Below, one piece after another: positions 53,889 through 61,560 of a stretch of 64,000 nt of DNA (its first letter is position 1; every line of letters begins with the position of its first letter). Origin of the DNA: Oscillospiraceae bacterium (GTDB taxonomy: Bacteria; Bacillota; Clostridia; Oscillospirales; Ruminococcaceae); NCBI GenBank assembly GCA_900768705.1, contig CAAGEB010000011.1, positions 1-64,000 on the forward strand, written 5' to 3'. Under the pieces are notes generated by a model, which saw nothing but the letters and a program-made list of their open reading frames with translations, had not been told where the DNA came from and did not search any database. Position numbers and translations under genes: made by a program.

Positions 53889-54170
53889 ATAATATCCTCC
53901 GAGTTTTTATTTTAATAGTCCGGTTTTACAAATTACGGCAATGGTTTTTCGTAATATATCCGAACTTGCTGCAGAAATTCTGCTGTGAATATTGTCTGCT
54001 TTTTCCGAGAAATTATTCATTAATTTTCGACATATTATGCGGGCAATGGGGATGTTTTATTGTCAAGCATAGTTATCCGCAAATTATTATACTTTGTAAA
54101 GCTTTTTATACATTGTTAATCATCTGAATTAAGAATAATTTCACCAAAATGACGAAGATGAGAAAAATCC
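53889..54170. other. Gene-free stretch upstream of spoVT
   Basis: About 280 AT-rich bases between the divergent spoVT and chemoreceptor units. A TTGACA on the minus strand (54066-54061) lacks a properly spaced -10 (TAATAT is 23 bases away). Nothing else recognisable. Confidence 0.4.
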
Positions 54171-54199
54171 TTGACAGCCGGGCTTGCCTGTGATATAAT
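54171..54199 (+). promoter_or_regulatory. Sigma-A promoter upstream of the chemoreceptor gene
   Basis: Perfect consensus: TTGACA 54171-54176, 17-base spacer, TATAAT 54194-54199. The start of transcription would be near 54206. Confidence 0.83.
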
Positions 54200-54219
54200 T
54201 GTATTAAGATGATAACAGC

Positions 54220-54249
54220 AAAGGCGCTCTATACGGGCGCCTTTTTTCT
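54220..54249 (+). terminator. Promoter-proximal terminator in the chemoreceptor leader
   Basis: AAAGGCGC (54220-54227) and GCGCCTTT (54237-54244) form an 8-bp stem with a 9-base loop followed by T residues, only about 15 bases after the predicted start site. It must be relieved, or a second promoter in 54250-54360 used, for the receptor gene to be expressed. Confidence 0.78.
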
Positions 54250-54368
54250 GTATATTTACACATTACAACTCAATTAATGAGACCATTCGCCACGGAAAAC
54301 TCAAGAAATACCATAATGCTGCCCGCTGTTCATTCTCCGTCTATAAAAACAAAGGAAAGGTGAAAGCT

Positions 54369-56333
54369 ATGAAAAAAACACATTCGGTCAGAAACAGGAT
54401 AATGCGGCTTGCAATAATCCCAATGCTGTTTATTGCGGTTATTCTCCTTGGGTATTCGGCTATCGGCGGAATTTCCGGCACTACCTCTACTCTCGAAGAA
54501 AGCATCAGCGAAACCGCCAAAATATCGGCTTGTGCTATCGAAAATCAACTTTCTATTTACGAAACGGCTATATCCGAAGCCGCTTCAAATGAGATATTTG
54601 TGGCAGGAGTATTCAATTCCGACAAAGCTATGGCTTTTCTGGAGGAAGTAAAACAACGCATTGGGTTCCTGAGAATCGGTTACACCAATGAAAACGGAAT
54701 AAACCAGAATGGAAGTGATTTTTCCGAAAGACAATATTTTAAAAATTGCCGCGAAACACTTTCGGCAGTTACCTCCGATCCCTATTCTTCTAAGGATGGA
54801 AACGGAGTTCTTTCTGTTCTTTTCTGCGCTCCGATTATACGAGACGGAAATTTCTCCGGTATTGTCTATGGAGCCGCAGACGCTAAGCTGCTTACCGATA
54901 TTATCAGCGGTGTGCAGGTTGGAAAAAACGGCGTTAATTTTGTAGTTGACAGCAACGGAGCTTATATTGCCCACACGGATTATTCTCTGGCAAGCAACCT
55001 GACAAATCCTGTTGAAGAAGCCGCAAACAATTCCTCATTTACAGAGCAGGCACAGGTAATTTCAGAAATACTTTCGCAACGCACCGGATGTGTACATTAC
55101 AGTGACGGCGGCACAAAACGCATTGCCGCTTATGTGCCTATAAATAAAGGCAGCAGCTGGGTTCTGGCAGTTACCGTAAATTACTTTGACTTTATAAGAC
55201 AGGAAATAATCGGTCTGATTATCCTTGGAGTATGTGCAGCAGCGATAATTATTCTCAGCATATTCCTTATTGCAGGAACCTCCAAGAAGATTGTCAAGCC
55301 TGTCTGCGACTGCACAAGAAGAATTGAGCTGCTGGCAGAGGGCGATCTTAAATCGGAGGTGGAACCCTGCTCTTCAAAAGATGAAACCGGGGTTCTGGTA
55401 GAATCCACCGGTCGGAATATCCGTCATCTGAACAGTTTGATACGGCATATTTCCGAAAGTCTGGCACAAATGGCAAACGGTGATTTTACCCATGAACCCG
55501 AGGGAAAATTCAGAGGCGACTTTGAACCGATAAAACAATCTCTGGTTAATATCATGCATTCGCTGAATGATGTTCTTACCGATATTGACAGTGCCGCCAA
55601 CGGTTTGTCGGATATTTCACAGACGGTTGTGGGAACCTCCAACGCCCTTTCCGACGGAGTAAAGCGTCAGACACTTCTTATAGGAGAAATCGGAGATATT
55701 TTCGACAATATGAAGGACAGTGTAAAAACAAACGCAGAAAATACCGCCACGGTCGTTGAGCTTGCCGCTGAAACCAAATCCGATGTACAAAAAAGCAGAG
55801 AACAGATGAACCAGCTTCTCAACGCAATGGAGGAAATGTCTGCTTTATCGGATGAAATACGCTCCATTAACGATGATGTAAGCAATATTGCTTTTCAGAC
55901 GCATATTCTTTCAATCAACGCCTCAATTGAAGCGGCAGCCTCCGGAGAGTACGGAAAAGGCTTTACCGTTGTTGCCGGAGAAGTGGGACAGCTTGCCGCA
56001 AGATGCGGAGAATCCGCCTCCAAAACCACTTCCCTTATCGAACGCACGGTGAATGCAATTTCCAACGGAATGAAGCTTGCGGGAACGGTATCGGAATCCT
56101 TTGAAACGGTTTCAAGCATTACCGATCGAGTTGAAAAGAATATTTCGGAAATCTCCGCCGCCTCCGAAGAGCAGGCAGTTTGCATAGACAGCGTATGTGA
56201 AAAGATGAACATTATTTCTTCAGAGGTTCAGAACACCTCTGCTTCCGCCGAAGAATCCTCCGAAATCAGCGTAAAGCTCATGGAGGAAGCGGATATGCTG
56301 AAAGAACATATCAGTAAATTTACTTTGAAATAA
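54369..56333 (+). CDS. Methyl-accepting chemotaxis protein
   Basis: 654 residues from the ATG at 54369 (AAGGAAAGG upstream); a GTG at 54360 is less likely. Membrane segment 1 (about 13-35), an extracellular dCache-like sensor (about 38-275, with RIGYTNENGINQNGSDFSER and NGVNFVVDSNGAYIAHTDYS), membrane segment 2 (about 283-307), HAMP (about 308-365) and a long cytoplasmic signalling coil. Its tip contains AFQTHILSINASIEAAASGE and GKGFTVVAGEVGQLA, the CheA/CheW contact region. dCache receptors often sense amino acids. No C-terminal CheR-docking pentapeptide. Confidence 0.95.
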   Translation: MKKTHSVRNRIMRLAIIPMLFIAVILLGYSAIGGISGTTSTLEESISETAKISACAIENQLSIYETAISEAASNEIFVAGVFNSDKAMAFLEEVKQRIGFLRIGYTNENGINQNGSDFSERQYFKNCRETLSAVTSDPYSSKDGNGVLSVLFCAPIIRDGNFSGIVYGAADAKLLTDIISGVQVGKNGVNFVVDSNGAYIAHTDYSLASNLTNPVEEAANNSSFTEQAQVISEILSQRTGCVHYSDGGTKRIAAYVPINKGSSWVLAVTVNYFDFIRQEIIGLIILGVCAAAIIILSIFLIAGTSKKIVKPVCDCTRRIELLAEGDLKSEVEPCSSKDETGVLVESTGRNIRHLNSLIRHISESLAQMANGDFTHEPEGKFRGDFEPIKQSLVNIMHSLNDVLTDIDSAANGLSDISQTVVGTSNALSDGVKRQTLLIGEIGDIFDNMKDSVKTNAENTATVVELAAETKSDVQKSREQMNQLLNAMEEMSALSDEIRSINDDVSNIAFQTHILSINASIEAAASGEYGKGFTVVAGEVGQLAARCGESASKTTSLIERTVNAISNGMKLAGTVSESFETVSSITDRVEKNISEISAASEEQAVCIDSVCEKMNIISSEVQNTSASAEESSEISVKLMEEADMLKEHISKFTLK

Positions 56334-56372
56334 AAAAGCCCGGCTGCTTTTACAAGCAGTCGGACTTTGAAG

Positions 56373-56400
56373 CAGCGGAAGTATATGTTCCGCTGTTTTT
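56373..56400 (+). terminator. Terminator of the chemoreceptor gene
   Basis: CAGCGGAA (56373-56380) and TTCCGCTG (56388-56395) followed by five T residues. Confidence 0.87.
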
Positions 56401-56403
56401 ATG

Positions 56404-57201
56404 TCAGCCATTAATATTCTCCAGAGACTTTTCAAGGAATGATACCATTTTCGGGCTTTTCGGATTTCCGAAAACCTCCTCGGGAGTTCCCGATTCCTCG
56501 ATAACCCCGTCCGCCATGAATATCACTTTATCGGCTGCACTGCGGGCAAAGCCCATTTCGTGCGTAACAATAATCATCGTTCTGTCCGAATCCTTCAGCT
56601 CACGAATAACCTTCAGCACTTCGCCCGTAAGCTCCGGGTCAAGGGCAGATGTGGGTTCATCAAAGCAAAGTATCATCGGATTCATCGCAAGCGCTCTTGC
56701 AATCGCTACACGCTGCTGCTGTCCGCCCGAAAGCTCACAGGGATAATTCATCAGCTTGTCGGATAATCCCACGGAAGCAAGTATCGACTCCGCATTATTT
56801 TTTATTTCTCCCCTAATCCGTATTTTATCGGCACGAGAAAGCTTTTTTTCGCTCTGATTTATCCTCATAAGCTCCGGTGCAAGGCAGACATTTCTTAGCA
56901 CCGTATATTGCGGAAACAGGTTAAACGACTGAAACACAAGACCCATGTGAAGACGTTTATCTCTGATTTCACGGTCGGAATACTTTTTATCGGCACTGAA
57001 AAGCTCCTCACCGTTCAGCACTATTTTCCCCAAATCGGGAGTTTCAAGAAAGTTTAGGCAGCGCAGCAGAGTGGTTTTGCCGCTTCCCGAGGAGCCGATT
57101 ATTGCCAGCACCTCGCCCTTCTCCATTGTGAAATCAATGCCTTTAAGCACATCGGTCTTTCCGAATTTTTTGAACATTCCGCTAACTTCCAGAAAAGCCA
57201 T
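56404..57201 (-). CDS. Amino-acid ABC transporter, ATP-binding protein (second system)
   Basis: 265 residues; ATG 57201 with AGGAGG upstream. ATPase motifs in order: GSSGSGKTT (about 35), Q-loop FQSFNLFPQY (about 90), [15 protein letters not shown] (about 157), [12 protein letters not shown] (about 180) and [10 protein letters not shown] (about 215). It has a longer segment between Q-loop and signature (INQSEKKLSRADKIRIRGE) than the ATPase at 1315. Last gene of a receptor-permease-ATPase operon. Substrate probably a polar amino acid. Confidence 0.93.
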   Translation of the reverse strand: MAFLEVSGMFKKFGKTDVLKGIDFTMEKGEVLAIIGSSGSGKTTLLRCLNFLETPDLGKIVLNGEELFSADKKYSDREIRDKRLHMGLVFQSFNLFPQYTVLRNVCLAPELMRINQSEKKLSRADKIRIRGEIKNNAESILASVGLSDKLMNYPCELSGGQQQRVAIARALAMNPMILCFDEPTSALDPELTGEVLKVIRELKDSDRTMIIVTHEMGFARSAADKVIFMADGVIEESGTPEEVFGNPKSPKMVSFLEKSLENING

Positions 57202-57213
57202 ATAAGAACCTCC

Positions 57214-57861
57214 TTAGCCCTGATAATAGTTAAGCTTCTTTTCCGCAAAATTAAGCAGAATGGTAAGCAATCCGGAGAAAATCAGATAAAAGGCTCCCAC
57301 ATAAAACAGCGGCCAGATAAGAGATTTCTGGGCGATAATATCCTGAGCGGCTTTGACAAGCTCGATAACGGATATTACACGGGCAAGGGAGGTATCCTTG
57401 ACAAGGGTGATTATCTCATTTCCCATCGGGGGAACTATGCGCTTAATGACCTGAAAAAGCACGACCTTGAAAAAAATCTGCGTTTTCGTCATTCCGAGTA
57501 CCTGCCCCGCCTCGTACTGCCCTTTCGGTATGCTTTCAATACCGCCCCGGTATATTTCCGAAAAATAACAGGCGTAATTGATTATAAAAGCAACAATAAC
57601 GGCAAGCAGACGGTCAAATTTCAGATCCAGTCCAAGAAGTCCCGGACCGTAGAACACAAGGATAATCTGTAGCATAAGCGGGGTTCCTCTTATAATCCAC
57701 ACAAAAACCTTGAAAATCCATTTTACGGGTTTGAATTTTGACATAGAGCCGAAGGTTATCAGCAATCCAAGCGGAATAGCTCCCGCCAAGGTAATTCCAA
57801 AAATCTGGAGAGTTGTCAGAAAACCCTTTGCCAGCTGAGCGGTAACTTCTAGAAACGACAT
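57214..57861 (-). CDS. Amino-acid ABC transporter permease (second system)
   Basis: 215 residues, about five membrane segments. HisM-type features: FVWIIRGTPLMLQIILVFYG (about 52-71), YFSEIYRGGIESIPKGQYEA (about 97-116), EAGQVLGMTKTQIFFKVVL (EAA loop) and PPMGNEIITLVKDTSLARV (about 147-165). Only one permease is encoded, so the channel is presumably a homodimer, unlike the heterodimer at 3-4.6 kb. 12 bases before the ATPase gene. Confidence 0.93.
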   Translation of the reverse strand: MSFLEVTAQLAKGFLTTLQIFGITLAGAIPLGLLITFGSMSKFKPVKWIFKVFVWIIRGTPLMLQIILVFYGPGLLGLDLKFDRLLAVIVAFIINYACYFSEIYRGGIESIPKGQYEAGQVLGMTKTQIFFKVVLFQVIKRIVPPMGNEIITLVKDTSLARVISVIELVKAAQDIIAQKSLIWPLFYVGAFYLIFSGLLTILLNFAEKKLNYYQG

Positions 57862-57897
57862 TTCACAACCTCAAATCAATAGATCCTTATCAACAAC

Positions 57898-57922
57898 AGA
57901 GTGGGGCGTTTCCGTCCCACCC
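57898..57922 (-). promoter_or_regulatory. Intra-operon stem-loop between receptor and permease genes (second system)
   Basis: GTGGGaCG..CGcCCCAC on the minus strand forms a stem after the receptor stop, without a clean T run. Same position as the stem-loop in the first ABC operon. Confidence 0.6.
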
Positions 57923-57939
57923 TTGGTTATACTCAATTA

Positions 57940-58869
57940 TCAGTTAAAGGCATAGACATCCGCAAGATCGTACTTCTCGGCAAGTGCCTTGAGAGTTCCG
58001 TCTTCGACAAGTGCCTGGATTGCTTCGTTAACCTTTGCCACGGTTTCGGTATCGCCCTTTCTGAGACCTACCGCATACTCCTCAGGCTGAAGCTCAACGC
58101 TGTCAACAATCATAAGGTCGGAATAATCCGTGCCATCGCCGACGGAAGCCTTCGCCATAACATAGTCGATAACACCGATATCAACGGTACCGGACTTTAC
58201 TTCAAGCAGAACATCCTTCTGTGCGGAGGAAGCAATAAATTCATTCTGTGAAAGTACACTGTCAGCCTTGACTGCGGACTCGCCTGCGGAACCGCTCTCT
58301 GCTGCGCATACTGCTCCCGCCATTGAATTGATGTCCTTATACTTTTCGGCATTTTCAGCCTTGATAATTACAACCTGCTTGTTTCTGATATAGGGAACAG
58401 AGAATTCCATATTCTCTTTTCTGTCCTCGGTTACGGTAAGACCGTTCCAGATAGCGTCGATATTCTTGGAGCTGAGTTCAAGCTCCTTCTGCTCCCACTC
58501 GATTTCCTGGAATTTTGCTTCAACTCCGAGCTTCTCGCATACCGCTTTTGTGAACTCCGTTTCAAAGCCGGTCAGCTCACCGTTTTCATCATAGTAGTTC
58601 ATCGGCTCAAAAAGAGTAATTCCAGCAACAAAAGTGCCTTTGTCTGCTATGTAAGCCCAATCGCCGCCCTCGGAAGAAGAGGTGGACTCATCGGTGGATG
58701 AGCTGTCCTCTGCTGCGGAGCTTTCTGTTTCCGATTTATCCGAAGAGGTATCGGAGGAAGTGCCGGAAGCCGCATCATCTGCTGCGGAATTTTTTCCTGT
58801 GGAGCAGGAACAAAGTCCCAGCGAAAGAACGCCTGAAAGTATCATTGCCGCAAGATTTTTAATTTTCAT
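57940..58869 (-). CDS. Amino-acid ABC transporter substrate-binding lipoprotein (second system)
   Basis: 309 residues. Lipoprotein signal (GLCSCS, Cys about 22), a long Ser/Asp/Glu-rich linker (about 25-68), then an SBP family 3 domain (about 70-309) with GTFVAGITLFEPMNYYDENG, TGFETEFTKAVCEKLG and NGLTVTEDRKENMEFSVPYI, the amino-acid-binding hinge. It should deliver substrate to the single permease downstream. The Cys pairs in the domain (CEK, VCAAES) may form a disulfide. First gene of the operon. Confidence 0.92.
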   Translation of the reverse strand: MKIKNLAAMILSGVLSLGLCSCSTGKNSAADDAASGTSSDTSSDKSETESSAAEDSSSTDESTSSSEGGDWAYIADKGTFVAGITLFEPMNYYDENGELTGFETEFTKAVCEKLGVEAKFQEIEWEQKELELSSKNIDAIWNGLTVTEDRKENMEFSVPYIRNKQVVIIKAENAEKYKDINSMAGAVCAAESGSAGESAVKADSVLSQNEFIASSAQKDVLLEVKSGTVDIGVIDYVMAKASVGDGTDYSDLMIVDSVELQPEEYAVGLRKGDTETVAKVNEAIQALVEDGTLKALAEKYDLADVYAFN

Positions 58870-58924
58870 TGTTTGTTTCCTTTCCTATTCTTCTGAATAT
58901 TTGTGCCTTTACACACTATTTCCA

Positions 58925-58953
58925 ATTATATCACAATAAAGCGATTTTGTCAA
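58925..58953 (-). promoter_or_regulatory. Sigma-A promoter of the second ABC operon
   Basis: Minus-strand TTGACA (58953-58948), 17-base spacer, TATAAT (58930-58925): perfect consensus. Confidence 0.85.
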
Positions 58954-59068
58954 CATATCAAAGAAAATAAAAGTAATGTTTTGTAAAAATAAGATTATTT
59001 TACACACAGCTCGGATTTCTGTTTTTGTTTATTTCCTACAAAAACTTGATTTATTAAAACTAGAGCAA

Positions 59069-59119
59069 AGAAATCGGCAGGAAAACACTCCGATTTCTGT
59101 CAGAGCAGGTTTCCTGCCG
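59069..59119 (-). other. Overlapping hairpins after the tethered-domain gene
   Basis: Two stems compete for the same bases: AGAAATCGG/CCGATTTCT (59069-59098) and CGGCAGGAAA/TTTCCTGCCG (59075-59119). The second is followed on the minus strand by ATTTCTTT and is likely the terminator of the gene ending at 59125; the first may be an alternative fold. Confidence 0.5.
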
Positions 59120-59124
59120 TTAGA

Positions 59125-59637
59125 TTACTGTCTGTTATAGTAGGCAAGCCCGTCATTGGGATTGAAATAAGTACGGATATACCCATCAACGGATACAATT
59201 ACAAATTCATTTGTTTCCTCGATATAGTAAACATCGTCGCCGTCCTCGGCTTCAGTCTTGTGCAAAGCTCTCGGATCGGAAACCACCGCCGCAGCAGCTT
59301 TTTCATACTCCTCTGCGCTATCAAAGCCCATTTCAATTCCGTGCTTTTCATAATGCTGTTTCAGCAGCTTATTGCTTCTGAAAGAAAGACCGGCTTCTTC
59401 GGAAATCCCGCTGTCGGCAGAATATTCGGAGCTGTCGCTTATTTCTGCTTTTGTTTCATCGGAGGATGAGAGAGCTGTGGTTTCTGAACTGTCGGAAGCT
59501 TCGGAAATATCGGAGACAGTGGATACCGATGAATCGTTGGATTTGTTTCCGAAAATGCCCGGAGCAAAAAAGAAAATCAATGCTCCCAGCACAAAACCCA
59601 CAATGCCGCATATAAAAATTGTTTTTTTATTGTCCAT
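59125..59637 (-). CDS. Membrane-tethered protein with BECR-nuclease-like C-terminal domain
   Basis: 170 residues. One hydrophobic anchor (about 6-26), a Ser/Thr/Glu-rich linker (about 30-83), then a compact domain (about 84-170): LKQHYEKHGIEMGFDSAEEY, YEKAAAAVVSDP, TEAEDGDDVYYIEETNEFVIVSVDG (in two parts) and a final YIRTYFNPNDGLAYYNRQ. This pattern of KHG..FGF..EEY, NEFVVV..DG.IRTYF ending in an RQ occurs in C-terminal toxin-like domains of phage and polymorphic toxin proteins with the barnase/colicin/RelE fold. No immunity gene is seen, so a tethered non-toxic role is equally possible. The family call is from memory of motifs. Confidence 0.55.
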   Translation of the reverse strand: MDNKKTIFICGIVGFVLGALIFFFAPGIFGNKSNDSSVSTVSDISEASDSSETTALSSSDETKAEISDSSEYSADSGISEEAGLSFRSNKLLKQHYEKHGIEMGFDSAEEYEKAAAAVVSDPRALHKTEAEDGDDVYYIEETNEFVIVSVDGYIRTYFNPNDGLAYYNRQ

Positions 59638-59655
59638 AATTACCCCTTTTTCCGA

Positions 59656-61557
59656 TTATCCCAGAATACCGTGAACCATCTCCCGCAAAATCAGCGGAGA
59701 AATCGGCTTTGCAAGATAATCGTCTGCTCCGGAATTATCAGCGTCGCTGACAGTGCTGCTCATATCCGCAGTCATAAGCACCACAGCCGACCTGCTACTT
59801 TTGCGAAGCTCATAAACTGATTTTAAATTCTCGTCATTCTGCCCGGAAACATCCAGCAGCACCACATCTATTTCGGTTTTCCCGGCAATCTCAAGCATTT
59901 CCTCTGCATTTTCCGCACTCAGAACCCTGATATTTGAGAAATAACTCATAATACTGCTTACGGTTTCAACGGTAGAGCTGTCTCTGTCAACAACAAGGAT
60001 TGTCTGCTGTTTCGGCGGAGCCTCCCGCATTTTATAATCCTTGTCTTCGTCAATCATACTCAGCATTATATCAGCCACGGAGGGATCAAACTGGGTTCCC
60101 TTCCCTTTCAGTATTTCTTCACGGACTTTTTCCTGCGGAAGAGCATTACGGTAGCTTCGGTTGCTTGCCATTGCGTCATAGGCATCGGCAACGCCAATAA
60201 TTTTGGAAACCTCGAGAATTTTGTCCCCGGGAAGTCCCAGAGGATAACCATGTCCGTCTATACGCTCATGATGATATTTTGCGCCCTTGGCAACCTGTGA
60301 AGACTCGTCGTAAATTTCATTCAGTATATAATATCCTGTAACCGGATGAATTTTAATCTGAGAAAATTCATCCTCGGTAAGCTTTCCCGGTTTGTTGATA
60401 ACCTTCGCCGGGACGCGGATTTTTCCTACATCATGGAGCAGTCCCGCATAATAAATTTCCTCCTGTTCCTTTTCGGACTTGCCCATTCTTTTCGCAATTT
60501 CTCCGGAATACTCGGCAACTCTCTGGGAATGTCCGTTGGTATATCTGTCCTTTGCGTCTATAACCCGGGCAAGAGTTTTCGTAATGCCGGAATTACGCTT
60601 TTCAAGCTGGCGGCAGGCTTCCGCCTCTCTGGCAGCCGCTTTACCGATTTTTCGGAACGCAATAGTCAGGAACACGGTAATCAGCGCAAACACAGCAAGA
60701 CAGAGAATGATATTGCTTATCAAAACATTACCGACTTCCTCAAACAGCTTTGTTGTGCTTACAATCAGCACCACTGTCCAGTCATCCATTACAATATTTG
60801 TGAAAACGGTATCATTCTCGCCGTCTATGCTCAATGCAAATACGCTGCTCCCACTTTTGGCATTGGCAAGAATCTTTTCCATATTTTCATCGTTATTGTA
60901 GTTTTTACCCCTCTCCGATGGAATATGATGCGCCACCACGGTACCACTTTTATCAACGATAAATCCGTACCCCACATTGTTCAGACTGATCTTCTCGGCA
61001 ATATTCTGAATTTCGTTCAATGCAATATCAAGCGAAATAACGCTCTCCTTATCCTGAAGGAAACAGCTTACGGAAATCATCATCGTATCGGTTTTAGCAT
61101 CAAGGTAAGGCAGTACAAGAACGGCTTTTCCGTCACCTTTAACGGCGGTTACATACCAGTCCCGCTGGGTTGGAACATAGTCATCATCAGGTTTCCAGCC
61201 GGAACCGTCCACAAATTGTCCTTTTATATAGCCGTACACTCCGGTGAAGTTTTCGTCAATCTCACCGGTGTATTTATCGGATTAGGAAAGGAGAAATTTC
61301 TCCACATCATCGGCAGAAGCAACGTTTTCCAGCATATAATTGGCCGTAATGGCAGTGACCTTTACCACATCCATACTCTTGGAGAGATAGCTGTTCAGCA
61401 TTTCGGTCTCTTGAGCAAGAGCGCTTTCACCTATAGTTCTGATATTTTCCTTGCACAGTGAAAAGAAGGAGGTGAATGTCACCACCGATAAACCAATCAG
61501 GATAAGCAGCGAGCCTATCAGCGTAATGTAGTATTGTCTCTTCTCTGATTTTTCCAT
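59656..61557 (-). pseudogene. dCache-HD-GYP-receiver gene interrupted by one in-frame stop
   Basis: The gene reads as one frame of 633 codons, except for TAA at 61284-61282 (codon 92). Upstream part (61557-61285): membrane segment and start of a sensor. Downstream part continues in the same frame (SDKYTGEIDENFTGVYGYI...) with the rest of the dCache-like sensor, a second membrane segment (about 278-300), an HD-GYP domain (LLHDVGK, HHERIDGHGYP, VADAYDAMASNR) and a receiver domain (VVLLDVSG, LAKPISP). HD-GYP enzymes hydrolyse c-di-GMP; all HD-GYP residues are intact. Either a recent nonsense mutation, a sequencing error, or an internal start (GTG 61239) producing a shorter protein. Confidence 0.85.
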
Positions 61558-61560
61558 AAT

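Noticed and set aside
54206..54368. Cyclic-di-GMP riboswitch before the chemoreceptor gene
   Set aside because: The conserved blocks of c-di-GMP-I and -II aptamers are absent; only a simple terminator hairpin is seen.
60346..61461. 371-codon plus-strand open frame opposite the HD-GYP gene
   Set aside because: Antisense to a recognisable HD-GYP domain; residues look random.
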